Positions 23,825 to 35,678 of a stretch of DNA of 64,000 bases are shown here, one piece after another. The stretch is from Annona cherimola (taxonomy: Eukaryota; Streptophyta; Magnoliopsida; Magnoliales; Annonaceae): NCBI GenBank assembly GCA_030490835.1, contig CM059972.1:36311452-36375451 (forward strand), written 5' to 3'. Made by a program: the position numbers and the translations under genes. How positions within the stretch are numbered: the first letter of the stretch is position 1; every line of letters begins with the position of its first letter. The notes below the pieces were generated by a model. That model saw nothing but the letters and a program-made list of their open reading frames with translations, ran no database searches and was not told the DNA's origin.

Positions 23825-24685
23825 TATGGCGCCCCAAACCCGAGCGTCACATCCGGAGTCTTACCTCGGGATCTTATTAATTGGTAAACGTGATCAGGAT
23901 TGTTGCCCTGTCACACGGCGGGTTTTAACGGATATTTATTCAATTAAATAAATTCTCCTAGGAGTTTAATTTCCTCATATTTTCACCTTATGCATAACTA
24001 GGTCATTTTCAACCATTCATTACATAACATAACATGATGTTCAAGAGACGTTTCAACATTCACCTAAATCAGATGTCACTGCATGTATTAATCATAGTCA
24101 TCACATAAACATCAAAATAATTACATCCGTTCAACATGAGTTTTTCCATAACATAAAAGCTCTATGTTTTTTTTCCATTTGCTTTAATGATCTTGCACTT
24201 GCTCCTTTGCCATGCTCTTTCCTTCACCTGTTTTTGGGTTTGGAAAATAAAATCGTGAGTCGAAAACTCAATAAGCAAGCTATTTATATTTCACAAGAAA
24301 ATCATTTCAGACAACATTTTTCATTTAAAATCATCTTGGAAAGAAACTTATACCTTTTCAAAAGGTATATCCTGAAAAATATAAGTCTTGTACCCATCAT
24401 GAGTACGATATGCATAATGCCATGTAAAATCATGAACATATCCTTCATATTTCTCTTAGGATGGAAGCTAGCTAGGCGACCATCCGTCCTAGTCATCTCC
24501 CATTTCAGAGAGGCCGCCGGCCTTGGGCCTATCTTAGGGGGACAATCGGTCCGCTTATACCTTTCAAGTGGGCCTAGTACCTTGTGCACATGAACTTTCA
24601 TAAAATCATCTTTGACATGCTAGCATGATTTTTCATTCATAAACTTGGAATCACATCAATTTTTCATAACATTTAACAAAGAAAA
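23825..24685 (-). repeat. Tk2 5' LTR, 3'-end part
   Basis: The end reads TATGGCGCCCCAAACCCGAGCG on the plus strand, a decayed TGTGGCGCC. It contains the terminal, acgtgag and GC-rich blocks. At 24681-24685 (GAAAA) it is interrupted by the plus-strand solo LTR and continues at 30634. An LTR-sense frame of about 99 codons (24601-24302) has relatives in two other LTR copies. Confidence 0.9.
24681..24685. repeat. target-site duplication, left copy (GAAAA)
   Basis: GAAAA directly precedes the LTR start TGTGAAAC and is repeated exactly at 30629-30633. Confidence 0.93.
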
Positions 24686-27600
24686 TGTGAAACTCCAACC
24701 TAAGTAGGGTCCAATGTATGCCTTGGACCTAAATATGTAATTAAATGGAATTTTTGGATGATTTTAGGATTTTATAATATTTTGCAATTAGGGTTCCACT
24801 AAGAATGGTGATTAAAAATTTAATCACCGGAGCCCAAAGTGAGTCGGTATGACCCGAAGGGCTTACTGAGGATTTAAAGGTGACAAGGTGTCATGAATAA
24901 TCATGATAATAATCATGATTTAATTTATTGAGATTAAAGTGTAATTATGGAATTATGTTGGAAAACACTAGAAAATTCATAACTCAACGCCTGTAAGGCG
25001 GATTCAAGTGAAATTTGAGATGAAAGTTGATGATGTTGGGCTTGATATTATTGGATTATCAGATTATGAAAATCCTTGATGAAATTGGATTAATGATCTA
25101 TTGATCATATTTCAATTTCAACCGTTAACTTTAAACGGCTATAACGGGAGCTAAAAAAATCGGATTGAGATGAAATTTGAAACGGTTGAATGAAATTATG
25201 AGACGTTTATTTTGGATGGCTTGGATTAAGCTTGAAAATTTGGGAAAATACCTGCAATGAAAAAGGTGAGCATGGTTGACTAATGCACCTCAAAAGCACC
25301 TTTCCATTAATGGCTAGAGTACATGGATTAAATGCATTATTTAATGGGAGATGAGGTGTCAAATGCAGCACATTTCTAAGGTATTTTATGTATTAATATA
25401 AAATGCAAATATCCAAATAAAATCCCAGCAATGAATGTCCATAATTGATGAAGCTATGAGTGCTCAAGTAAGCATAGGTGAGGTGTCCAAGGCAAGCACG
25501 TTGATGGGCTGGTTGCTGCATATTTTTTGAATTTTTTATTTTATAAAATATGTATATATATAGCTGACATGTTGGGATACATAAATGGGCATTTAATTAT
25601 GTGAAAAAAATCCAAGTAAATTCGTGAATTGCAGCTGCCCATGAAAGGTGGAAAAATGGACAGCTTGTGTATGCAAATGACGTCCCATGTTTGATGCTGC
25701 TGCAATAATTTTGATTAATTTTTTTAACACCAAATTAATACATGAATTAAGGGATAATTAGGTGTATAATTTACTCTCAAAATATGGTTATTAAAAATGG
25801 GAGAAAAATATGAAAATGGGCAGCAATGGTGGGCGTGCCAAGTGGGCAGATTCGGACGGCCTGGATTAATGCAGATTTGTGGATTTTTAAAAAATGGCAA
25901 AATTATGTGGCTGTGAGTTCACCAGCACATAAGGGGGATAGGGATGCATTTATGTGTGTGGAAAATGCCCAGAAAGTGGGGCCCACAGCTGAAGAAAATC
26001 CAGCTCCTCAAAGGCATGCACGTTCACATGAGAGAAAGAGCCCTTGGAAATTTCCAAATGCTGGATTTTTATTCCATGCAAACAGCAGCTCACGTCCCCA
26101 ATTTGGCCAGCAAGGAGAAGGAAAAACCAAGGGAAAAGAAGGGGAATTTGAGGAGGAAAACTCTCCCAAGCGATTAGGGTTTGGAGAGCATCAATTCAAG
26201 CAAGTATAAGGGTTATTTTGATTAGGTTATCTTGAGTTCTTGAACTCCAAAGCTTTAAATATGAAATGGATTTTTAAAAATTCTTTAAAGTGATGATTCA
26301 ACATGCTTTTGAATGAAAATGGAATGGGATTTAGCTTGCATGCAAAAAATTCCATGATTTAGATGATGAAAAGTGAAGTTTTGAATGATATATGATGTTG
26401 AAAACTAAAATATGGACGGAAAAGTAAATGGATTAATTTTAGCATGAAAATTTTTGGGAAGAATCCTCATAGGGTTATTAAGTAAATACAAAATTTTCAG
26501 CTAAAAAAATAATTAATATGGAAATTAGAAATCCGAGAAGATTAACCCAAACAGGGTAAAACGGGTGACAGGATCATCTGTAGAAAATGATTTTTAATAA
26601 TTTTTCTTCAAGGATTTTTGGGCTGAAAATTTTACAGGATATATAATATATATTTTTTATTACCAAAAAAAATTAAAAATGAGATTTTTATGGGTGTAAA
26701 TATACCCCATAATTAACGTCATTCAGGCTGTCTGAAAATGGATTCTGCTGTCCAGCAAGGTAAAAATGCCAAAATAAATATATAATATCAATATTTCGTG
26801 CTGAAATTTTTATTACAGTTAATTCATAACGTTATTAATTTATTATAGAAATTTTAGATCAAAAATACTTGATTTGATATTAATTCAAGTTTTTGAGATT
26901 TCAGTACGCCTGATTTCAGCATATGCGGATAGTTTGAGAAGAAAATCAAAAAGAAATATGAAACATATGTATAAATAATCCAAATTGATATATGTGTTAA
27001 ATCATTAAATATGGATTAATAAAAGTTGGATTATATGCTGAAATTTCTGATTTATATAATTGCCTAAGGTTATGTGTCAAAAGACACGTTAAACGGGTGA
27101 AAAATGGGTTCCAAACTTGCTGTTTTGGAAACCTATGGAAAGTGGATTTAAACCTCATAAAAATACCTTAAATGCAGTGGTAATTAAGGTTAATTAAACC
27201 ACTGAAATATGATCCCTAGAAAATTTTATGAAATCCATTATGTATATGTTGCCAAATGGGCATATGTGAAGGAATAGATATCCAAGGGTGACGAATGACT
27301 TATGAAATTTGATTTTGTGAAAAATGAATGAAAATCCATTATATTTTATGAATATATTGTTGTTTAGGAAAATTTTCCATAATATATATTATATATGTTA
27401 TGTATTAGCCAATGAAATGCATAAAAATGTGCTATTTATGTTTAATGACTTGAGAAGACAAATGAAGGATATATGTTAGTGAAAATGGGTTGGAAAACTA
27501 AATGGAATGCAATGAAAAGAAATATATGAAAAACCATATTATGTTCATGTAGGCAAGGAAAAGAATGGAAGGAAAAGAGATTATGGCGATCTCAGGTAAG

Positions 27601-30600
27601 CAAACAAACTTTCTAAAATGCCATTTTCTTTCTATGTGATTGATATGATTGAATTATCTATGTTTATGTTTTAACGAATGGGCAAGCACAAGTTTTGAAT
27701 ATGATGGCTTTAATGCAAAGCCATAAGTTTTGAAAAATGATGACTTTAATGAAAAGTCTTAAGGTTTGCTTCATGGGAAGCAAGCGACACTTCTTAAGAT
27801 AAATAATTTATCCTAAGTGTTGCCAAGGATGGGAATGCTTCATGTTAATGGAATTGAGAAATTTTTCTTATGAGTAAGCAAGTTCTCCATGCTAATGGTT
27901 TTTTTAAGGATTTCATGTTTGATATCGATGGTTTTAAGGATTTGCTTTTAAGCAAGCAAGTTCTATATGATATTGTTTCAACAGCATTTTATAAGAAAAA
28001 GGGAATTTTACCCTTTTTCACAAAATATTGTTTGTAAATGAGTTTTGAGTTATTTCTACAATAACTCGCAATAAACAATGATGAAAAAGATTTGTTTTGT
28101 TAGGTCAAGATAACTAAATAGTAAATGATGGTTTGGACATAGTCCATATATTTTGAAATGATGTTCGAAAAATTTTGATTTCCTTTAGATAAGGAAATCT
28201 ATGTTAAAAATGTTGGAAAAATGTTTATACGGATGTGTTAAAAAAGGGATTTATGGATGACCAACCACATATGATTGATTTCATAAAATGGTTTGATTTC
28301 AGGTTGCTTGATAGCATGCAAAAGACTATGCAATTTTTCTCTATGTAAAAATGATTGATATGTGGACAATTATTAAATTTTTAGGTTATGGACAAGGGGA
28401 TAGCATAATTGCATAACTTTTGTAAACAAAAGGTCCTGAAATAGAAACCAAGAAAATATTAGAGAAAAATATGATTTATTTATGGAAATACAAAGGATTT
28501 GAAATTCTTTTGATTAAAAGGATTTTAAGATGTATGGTTTCTCAAACATTTCAAATGTTTATCAAAATATTTTACTCAAAACGTTTTTAAAAGAATTTAA
28601 GGAAGGTTATCCTAAAACTGGATTTCAAATAACAACTTGTTAAAGTGGGTGCGCTCGCTTACAAGTTGACATGGACTGCGGTCTGTGATGTGTTTTTGAA
28701 AATAATTGTTAAATATAGACTTCGGTCTAAGATTTTTGTGCATATGGATGCAGGTTGCGGTCTGTGATTCCGGTTTAAAAGAACATGGGCTGCGGTTTGT
28801 GGTTCTTCAAACCAAAATGCACTGCAGTTCGTCAGGATAATGTACGGTGCACCGGTACAAGGAATAGGCTGGTTGTAGAGCACGGTTGGGATGACCGGGG
28901 CCCACTCTAAGGCCAAGTCGCTAAGGGATGACAAGAGTGTCAGCGGCGCCCTCCTTGAGATGAGAGCAGGACAAACAAACAGCCGCTGAGCTAGTGTGTT
29001 GTTAAAGATTTTCTTCCAAACGGTAGCATGATCACTTGCTAAGTGTCACTATTGGATGGAGAGAAATGCATTTGCTTATGTTTTATTTTTGAAAAGCCAA
29101 AAGATTAGGTCATGAAAATATGATTTTATGAAAGTATCCTAAAGGGATTTTTATGAAATAGTTACCCTAAAAGAAAGGGAGTTTTACACAAAAGTGTAAG
29201 TAACAAGAATTAAAGGAAATGGGTTTATGCAAATGCATTTATGAAAATGGTTTACGTATTTTTTTTGCTTTGTTTGCTATAAACAAGCCCTAAGACGGGG
29301 ATTATGAAAAAGATTTATGTGATACGTGGATTGGACATAGGAATGTCCATTTCTAAAAGAGCCTAAATGAAGAATGTTTATGGGCATAAGAATGTCCATT
29401 TCTAAAGAGCCTAAACGATAAGGGTTTATGGACATGAGAATGTCCAATGTTAATGTGTTTAAATAAAAAGTGTTTTAGGACATATGAATGTCCATTGCCA
29501 AAGGAAGCTATATGAAAATTGTTTTGAGACATAAAATGTCTCCTAGCTAAAGGACTTTATGATGGCTTATGTTAATGATGTTTTGAGACATAAAATGTCT
29601 CTTGGCTAAAGAATTTTATGATGGTTTATGTTAATGATGTTTTGAGACATGAGATGTCTCCTGTGCCTAAGTATTTATGTTGTTTTGGATGGAAAATGTC
29701 CACTGGCAACCGATTGATTTCATGTAATGGCCATGAACATTAAAAATGTTCATATAAGATTAAAGGGAATTCATGATCAAAGGTAAAATGTGTATGTTTT
29801 GCCTAAACAAGCCCAGGCGTGGCTTGTAAATGATTTTAAGAATGAATGCTTTATGAAAACATTCAAGGACATGGAATTGTCCTCATAAACAAAGGATTTC
29901 ACGATGGTATTTTAGGACATATACATGTCCTCAGGAACAAGGTATTCCCGATGTTTATGAAAAAGGTTTTCAAGAAGCCTTGCCCTAAAGATAAAATTCT
30001 TGCTTACTGAGTTGTCACTCACGTTTTGTTTTCAAAACCCTTAGACAGGTATCAAGGAAAACTCAGAAGGTTGCGAACCTAAGAAGTGAAGAAAGGTACT
30101 TGATGATAGCTCGTGGGCTATGAGGAATGAAAAACATAAATATGCTAAGGTAAGCTAATGTGTATGTGAACTTAATGAGAATATTAAGTTCTATATATGA
30201 TTCAATGGTTGAATGTATGGATGTATGGATATAAAATATGATACTTAGGTCAAGGAATCTTTCACTGCAGAAAGGCAGGTAAAGATACTATGTGTTTATG
30301 TATATCCGAACTTAGCTAGAGTTCTAAGTTCCATGTGAATTAATGACTGAATGTATGAAAGTATGATTTATACAATGATTCAATGTATAATGACAGGCAT
30401 GTAAAGATGCTTTGAATGAAATGATGAATTTTATTACAAGTGAAATATCACAATGTATGATGATTGTCATGTCAAGATTCTGAATGATGACAGATGAATA
30501 ATCAAAATTTTTTTTGGACATATTCCAATTAAGAACCCGCCGCGTGATCAGGGCAACAATCCTGATTCACATTTACCAATCGATATATCTTGAGGTAAGG

Positions 30601-30628
30601 AAGTGACGTCTCGGTTCGGGGTGGCACA
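24686..30628 (+). mobile_element. complete Tekay/Del solo LTR, 5943 bp
   Basis: It begins TGTGAAACTCC and ends GGGTGGCACA, with GAAAA on both sides. There is no PBS, gag, pol or PPT, so this is a solo LTR left by LTR-LTR recombination, inserted antisense into the Tk2 5' LTR. At 5.9 kb it is much longer than the Tk2 (~3.9 kb), 44330-48314 (~4.0 kb) and Tk5 (3.5 kb) LTRs. Most of the difference lies in ~27600-28560 and in the palindrome array at 29000-29990. A 127-codon ORF at 25826-26209 and other small ORFs show no similarity to Tk proteins and are not called as genes. Confidence 0.93.
29330..29960 (+). repeat. array of GGACAT/GAGACAT palindromic units
   Basis: About eight to ten imperfect units of roughly 60-70 bp each contain GGACAT or GAGACAT, a 3-6 base spacer and ATGTCC or ATGTCTC. 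Two neighbouring units near 29525-29670 are almost identical (GTTTTGAGACATAAAATGTC). Confidence 0.7.
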
Positions 30629-30633
30629 GAAAA
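30629..30633. repeat. target-site duplication, right copy (GAAAA)
   Basis: An exact repeat of 24681-24685, immediately after the solo LTR end. Tk2 LTR sequence resumes after it. Confidence 0.93.
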
Positions 30634-33600
30634 TTTCATAATACCACATTAAAATAAAAGCATCATTTCAACACATATTTAACTAAGGAATGACCATCCT
30701 TAAATATCTCCAAAATATTTTCAATATTTACATCAAATAGTTAGTACAAAAAATTACATTTATTTAAAGCACTTTAGAAAAGCAAAAATTATTTAGAAAA
30801 TTTGCTTGCTTACCTTCGTTTCCTTAGCTTTCCGAGTCTGCTTTTTCTTTGCCTTTGCCTACATGAGAATAATATAATATTTTCATATATTTGTTTTTCT
30901 TGTATCTCATTTAGTTTTCCAACCCATTTTGATTAACATATATCATTCATTTGACTTCTCAAGTCATTATGCATCTATAACACATATTTACACATATTTG
31001 CGTATTCCATTAGCTATTACATAACATATTCAATCCCATAAGTTGGGTAACCATTCAACCATGTAATAGTTATCCAATAATTATTATTTATAGGTTCATT
31101 AACCTCCATTTACCATTTTTCACTTATTTTCCAAAATTCATACATCGGTGCTCATTTTTAGCACACGTCATCACCTTAAACCTCATTAATTAATTACAAA
31201 ATTTGAAATTAACATCATAAAATATAAAAAGAAATATAATCATGAAATCGATCATATTTTCATGCATTTTTGCATAAAATTAAATTTCATAAGTCATTTA
31301 TCATCCATGCATATCTATCCATTCACATACGCTTATTAGGCAACACATACATAATGCATTTCATAAAATTTTCCAAGTCAGAAATTTAATCCATATTTCA
31401 GCATGATACTTATCTATAATTACCACTTTATTTAGGATATTTTTATGGGATTTAAATCCACTAATCATAGGTTTCCAAAACAGCAACTTTGGAACCCATT
31501 TTTCAAAAGTTTAACGTGTTTTTTGACACATAACCCTAAGCAGTTTTATAAATCCGAATTTTCAGCAATTAATCCCACTTTTATTAATCCTAATTTAGGG
31601 TATGAACACATATTTAACATTCATAAATTAATACCCCTCAAAACAGCAAGTTGTTTACCCGTTTCGGGTCCCGTTTCCACTCCATTTAGACATCGTTTCA
31701 TAAAATCCATAAAAATCAGATTTGGGGCTTGTCTTCCCAAATCCTTTTGGGCATCAATAATAATCTAACCCTAGGGTATTTTACCATATATAGCTTCCAT
31801 AAATCATGCAATCCCATTTTCATACCATTTTTAGCATCAAAATGAAGAAATCGGGTCATATACGTCACTTTGCATTCCATAGTATCTAAAATTCATAACT
31901 TAAGCTTAAATCAACATATGTTTTTCACTAATACATGATTCATAACCTAAACATATCATTCCTTCAATACAACAACTTGTCATTTAAATTTAGGGTTTGT
32001 CAAGTTGAGTTTTCAACTCATAACCCATTCTAAACTTCATTTTCATCATCTAAAACATTAAAATTCATTCATATAGCTTAATACCCATTCCATATTCAAT
32101 CAAAGGGAATTTTAAACTAATTTTCTAAGGAAATTCATGCATCGATTTCATGTTCAAGATTTTAGAGTTTAAAACTCAAAATGGAAAGCTCAAATCAACA
32201 CATGAACTTACTTGTTTGATGCAAACCAAACCCTAATCACTTGAGATGGATTTCTTCTCCCTTTTTCCCTTCTTTTTCCCTTCTATTTTCTTCCTTCTTG
32301 GCTGGGCTAGAGCTGCTGTTCTTAGGGGAGAAGATTTCAGCACTTAGAAAAATTTCTAAGCCCCATCTCACATGACCGAGCACTCCTTTTATAGGGTTGG
32401 ATTAATCCATATGTGGGCCCCACTTTGGAGCTGATTTTCCCCACCATTAAATGTAAATTTATCCCCCTAATGTTCTGGGAAATTTACAGCCTAGTAAAAT
32501 AATTTTTACCATTTTTCTTAAATGCAAAAATCTGCTCAAACCCTCACCATACAGCTGTCCCTTGATGAGTCCCTAGCTGCTGCCTATTTTTTTCCATTTT
32601 TTCAACCGTAATTTAAGGGTAAGTTATAATCCTCATTAACCTTTAATTTATTCATTAATTTGGCATAAAAAAATTAGCAAAAATGGCATCAATTAGCACA
32701 TCATGCACGTCCAACTCTACCCATGCTGTCAACGTTTTTTCCCCTTCAATGCAGCTGCATTTCATAATTTTTTTGCAAGAAATTTTGCATGATTAAATGA
32801 AAATTCCAATGTCCCTACATGTTAGCTACATGTGTGCATATTTTATAAAATAAAAAATTAAAAATAAACAGCAGCAACAGCCCATGGACGTCCCCATATA
32901 GCCACATACCCTATGCTAATTTTGAGCACCTTCTAGCTTCATCATGGTGGACATTCATTGCTGGATAGTGCTTGGATTTTTATGTATTATAATATTTCAT
33001 AAAATACCCTGAAAATGAGCTGCATTCGACACCTATTTTTCCATTAAAATCATGCATTTATTCCATGTACTCTAGCATTTAATACATGGTACTCTTGAGG
33101 TGCAAAAGTCAACCATGCTCACCTTTTTAAATGCAGGTATTTTCCCTACATGTTATGCCTAATTCAAACCTTCCAAAATGTTAATCTCATAAGTTCATTC
33201 AACCGTTTCAATTTTCATCTCAATCCGATTTTCCTAGCTCAAGTTATAGCCGTTTGAAGTTAACGGTTGGATTTGTGATATGATCAATAAATCATTTCAC
33301 TAATTTCATCAAGGATTTTCATAACTCAATAATTCCATAAAACCAATCCCAACTTCATCAACCTCTATCTCAAATTTCACTTGAATCCGCCTTATAGGAA
33401 TTGAGTTATGAATTTTCTAGTGTTTTTCCACTTAACTTGACAATTATCATTTAAATTCTCATAATTCATATTAAATAATAGAAAATGATTATCTATGATA
33501 TATTGGTGTATTTTAATCACCAACAATTTATTTTAATCCCATGGTCCCATATTAAATCAAAATGATTAATCAAGTCATCATTGATAATCCTTAACCCTAA

Positions 33601-33710
33601 TTGCAATAATTAAAAAAATCACATAATTATTCAAAATTCCATAATTACACATATAATCACATATACATGTTAATGCATACATTTGGGTCCTATATTGGTT
33701 GGGTTTCACA
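30634..33710 (-). repeat. Tk2 5' LTR, remaining part
   Basis: The minus-strand LTR continues without loss across the solo-LTR insertion and ends GGGTTTCACA (LTR start TGTGAAACCC on the minus strand). Without the insertion the LTR is about 3.94 kb. No target duplication is visible: GATGA lies left of 19829 and AATCC right of 33710. No gene; the 107-codon ORF at 31445-31768 runs against the LTR direction. Confidence 0.9.
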
Positions 33711-34480
33711 AATCCAATCCACACTTCCACTCGAACAATCACCAAACAACTTTAAAGCAAGGAAAATGTCTCAAAGCTGGAGAAGTTTTTACCCAAAGAA
33801 GCTTTTCGCCTGAATCTGGACCTGCTGCTGTTTCCGCACTGGCGCAGAGGCGCGGGGGTAGCGGCACCTAGGCGTCGATCTGCTGACATCAGTTTCCGGC
33901 ACCGGACGGAGAAGATGATGATGGTGGGGCTCAAAATAGAGCCCAAATGACGGGAAAAATGATAAGAATCTCAATGTAGGTGCGGGGCTTAGGATTTGGT
34001 GATGAAAAACCGGAGTTTTGAATGGATTTGAGTGGATCTAAGCAAGGGGGAAGAAAAGAATGAAAGGGAAAATGGAATGGATGAAATGGGATGATGATTC
34101 CTTGATGAAATGTGGTTGGATTTGAGTTGAAATGGCTTGGAATCAATGGAAGATTGATTAGAGGAGAAAAAGAGGGTTTTTTAGTGTCGGGGCGTGGGGA
34201 TTAGGGTTTAGAACCCTTACCCCAAGCTTTATAGGGCGTCCTAGTCGCGCTGTCCACGACCTGACGCCAGGGCGCCAGTTCTTCTTTCGTGTTCTTTGGG
34301 TTCTTGATCATGGCACCGGGGCGCCCCCATGCGGCACCTAGGCGCTGATTTCTTTCATCAATTTTTTTTCTCCTGGCTGCTTCCAAGCATGACCTTTGTG
34401 AAATTATGCTTCAAATTATTTTCCTGAAAATAAAAATAAAAACCAAAAGTAAAAATAAAAACACAAATCAAAATGAGCAA
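33711..34480 (-). repeat. Ath1 post-pol region and partial 3' LTR
   Basis: Near 34510-34480 the minus strand reads GACGTTAAGCTTAACGTTGA and then a GGCGGCAACCCA-like tail, as is usual after Athila pol. The LTR proper contains GGCGCC-rich blocks (34330-34260), a TATAAAG on the minus strand (34227-34233) and a pyrimidine-rich stretch downstream. The exact LTR start is not determined. ORFs of 60-71 codons here are not supported. Confidence 0.55.
34227..34233 (-). promoter_or_regulatory. possible Ath1 LTR TATA box
   Basis: Minus-strand CCCTATAAAGCTTGG between a GC-rich upstream block and a CT-rich downstream block, a normal plant core promoter arrangement. Inferred only. Confidence 0.4.
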
Positions 34481-34744
34481 TGGGTTGCCGCCCATTCAAC
34501 GTTAAGCTTAACGTCCTCAGCCCGACGTTCCTGCTGTTCAATCTTCCTTCAATTTCACCACCTCAAACTCCCTGCCATTCGGATTGCAACATGGATTCTC
34601 ATATCTAATCCTAGCCCATTGGTCCATTGAGTCTTCCAAGTTTGACTTTCCGACAGATGGAATAAGGGCATTTGGATATGAAAATGTCCAGTTTTCTTAA
34701 TTGTATCCCTATCTAATCCGTCAATGGCTTTATCTTCCATGTCT

Positions 34745-35678
34745 TAGCTTTCTACCGGCTCGGTCAATTGTTCGAGCCCGATGTGATCAATGAGTCGGCC
34801 TTTAGTATCAGCAGATTACTCGCAGTCCTTATTTTCAATCTTCTCTGGGTCCTTCCCAATACTAGTCGAGGAAAACTTTTGAACCTTTGAGTTGACCATA
34901 TCAATCATTAAGCAATCCTCGGAATCGGTTGGGCTCTGTATTTCCTTGAGCATATTAAACGTGACTTTTTCATTTTGCACCTACATGGTTAATTCTCCGG
35001 CTCAAACATTGATTATTACATTGCCCGTTGCGAGGAAAGGTCGACCCAGAATGATTGACACATCTCGATCTTCTTCATAATCAAGGATAATAAAATCAGC
35101 AGGAAAGATGAACTTGTCCGCCTTGATAAGAACATCCTCAATAATACCTTCTGAATACTTAATAGATCGATCCGCCAGTTGCATCGTCACTGTTGTAAGT
35201 CGGGCTTCCCCGAGGCCTAATTTTCTGAAAATCGACTTGGGCATGAGATTAATGCTGCCTCCGAAGTCGCATAGAGCTCTCCCGAAGTATTGGTTTTCAA
35301 TTGTGCATGGGATGGTAAAACTTCTTGAGTCCTTGAGCTTAGGAGGCAGCTTCCTCTTCACCCGAGCACTGGTTTCCTCCGTTAACGCCACCGTCTCAAA
35401 TTCCATCAACCGCCTTTCTTTGATAGCACGTCTTTCATAAATTTAGCGTAGCTCGGCATCGGTTCCAAGGCTTCGACGAGAGGTATATTGATATGCAACT
35501 GCTTCAATACCTCTAGAAATTTCTTGAATTAGCTCTCCTTTTTAGTCTTTGTGAATCGCTGAGGAAATGGGGGAGGCGGCCTTTGATTTGTGGCAATTTC
35601 AACGTCCGGTTGCTTTTGAGTAGTGTCTAGTTCTTCTGGCTCCTGCGACTACTGAATCAGAGGATTCGTCAGCTCAGT
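34745..35678 (-). pseudogene. Ath1 protease region, broken; RT and integrase absent
   Basis: The minus strand encodes the Athila-type stretch before the protease (KKFLEVLKQLHINIPLVEAL, about 35525-35465), then RKLPPKLKDSRSFTIPC and the aspartic protease LCDFGGSINLMPKSIFRKLG with VSIILGRPFLAT near its end (35409-35002). The active-site triad reads DFG where Athila usually has DLG. A frame change separates gag from this segment, and stops follow at 35002 and shortly after. Athila-like sequence persists to about 34745 and then jumps to post-pol DNA. Confidence 0.82.

Noticed and set aside
24988..25000. Stem-loop CGCCT-GTA-AGGCG as part of a tRNA or small RNA gene
   Set aside because: No cloverleaf, A/B boxes or other arms are present; it lies within LTR sequence.
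25826..26209. 127-codon ORF in the solo LTR
   Set aside because: The equivalent stretch of the Tk1 LTR (from base 1) does not keep the frame, and no domain is recognisable.
29330..29960. Regularly spaced repeats that might suggest a CRISPR array
   Set aside because: Units are imperfect and merge with spacers, there are no cas genes, and the context is a plant LTR.
19829..33710. A simple complete Tk2 insertion with target duplication
   Set aside because: Flanking five bases (GATGA and AATCC) do not match, and the internal region is missing.
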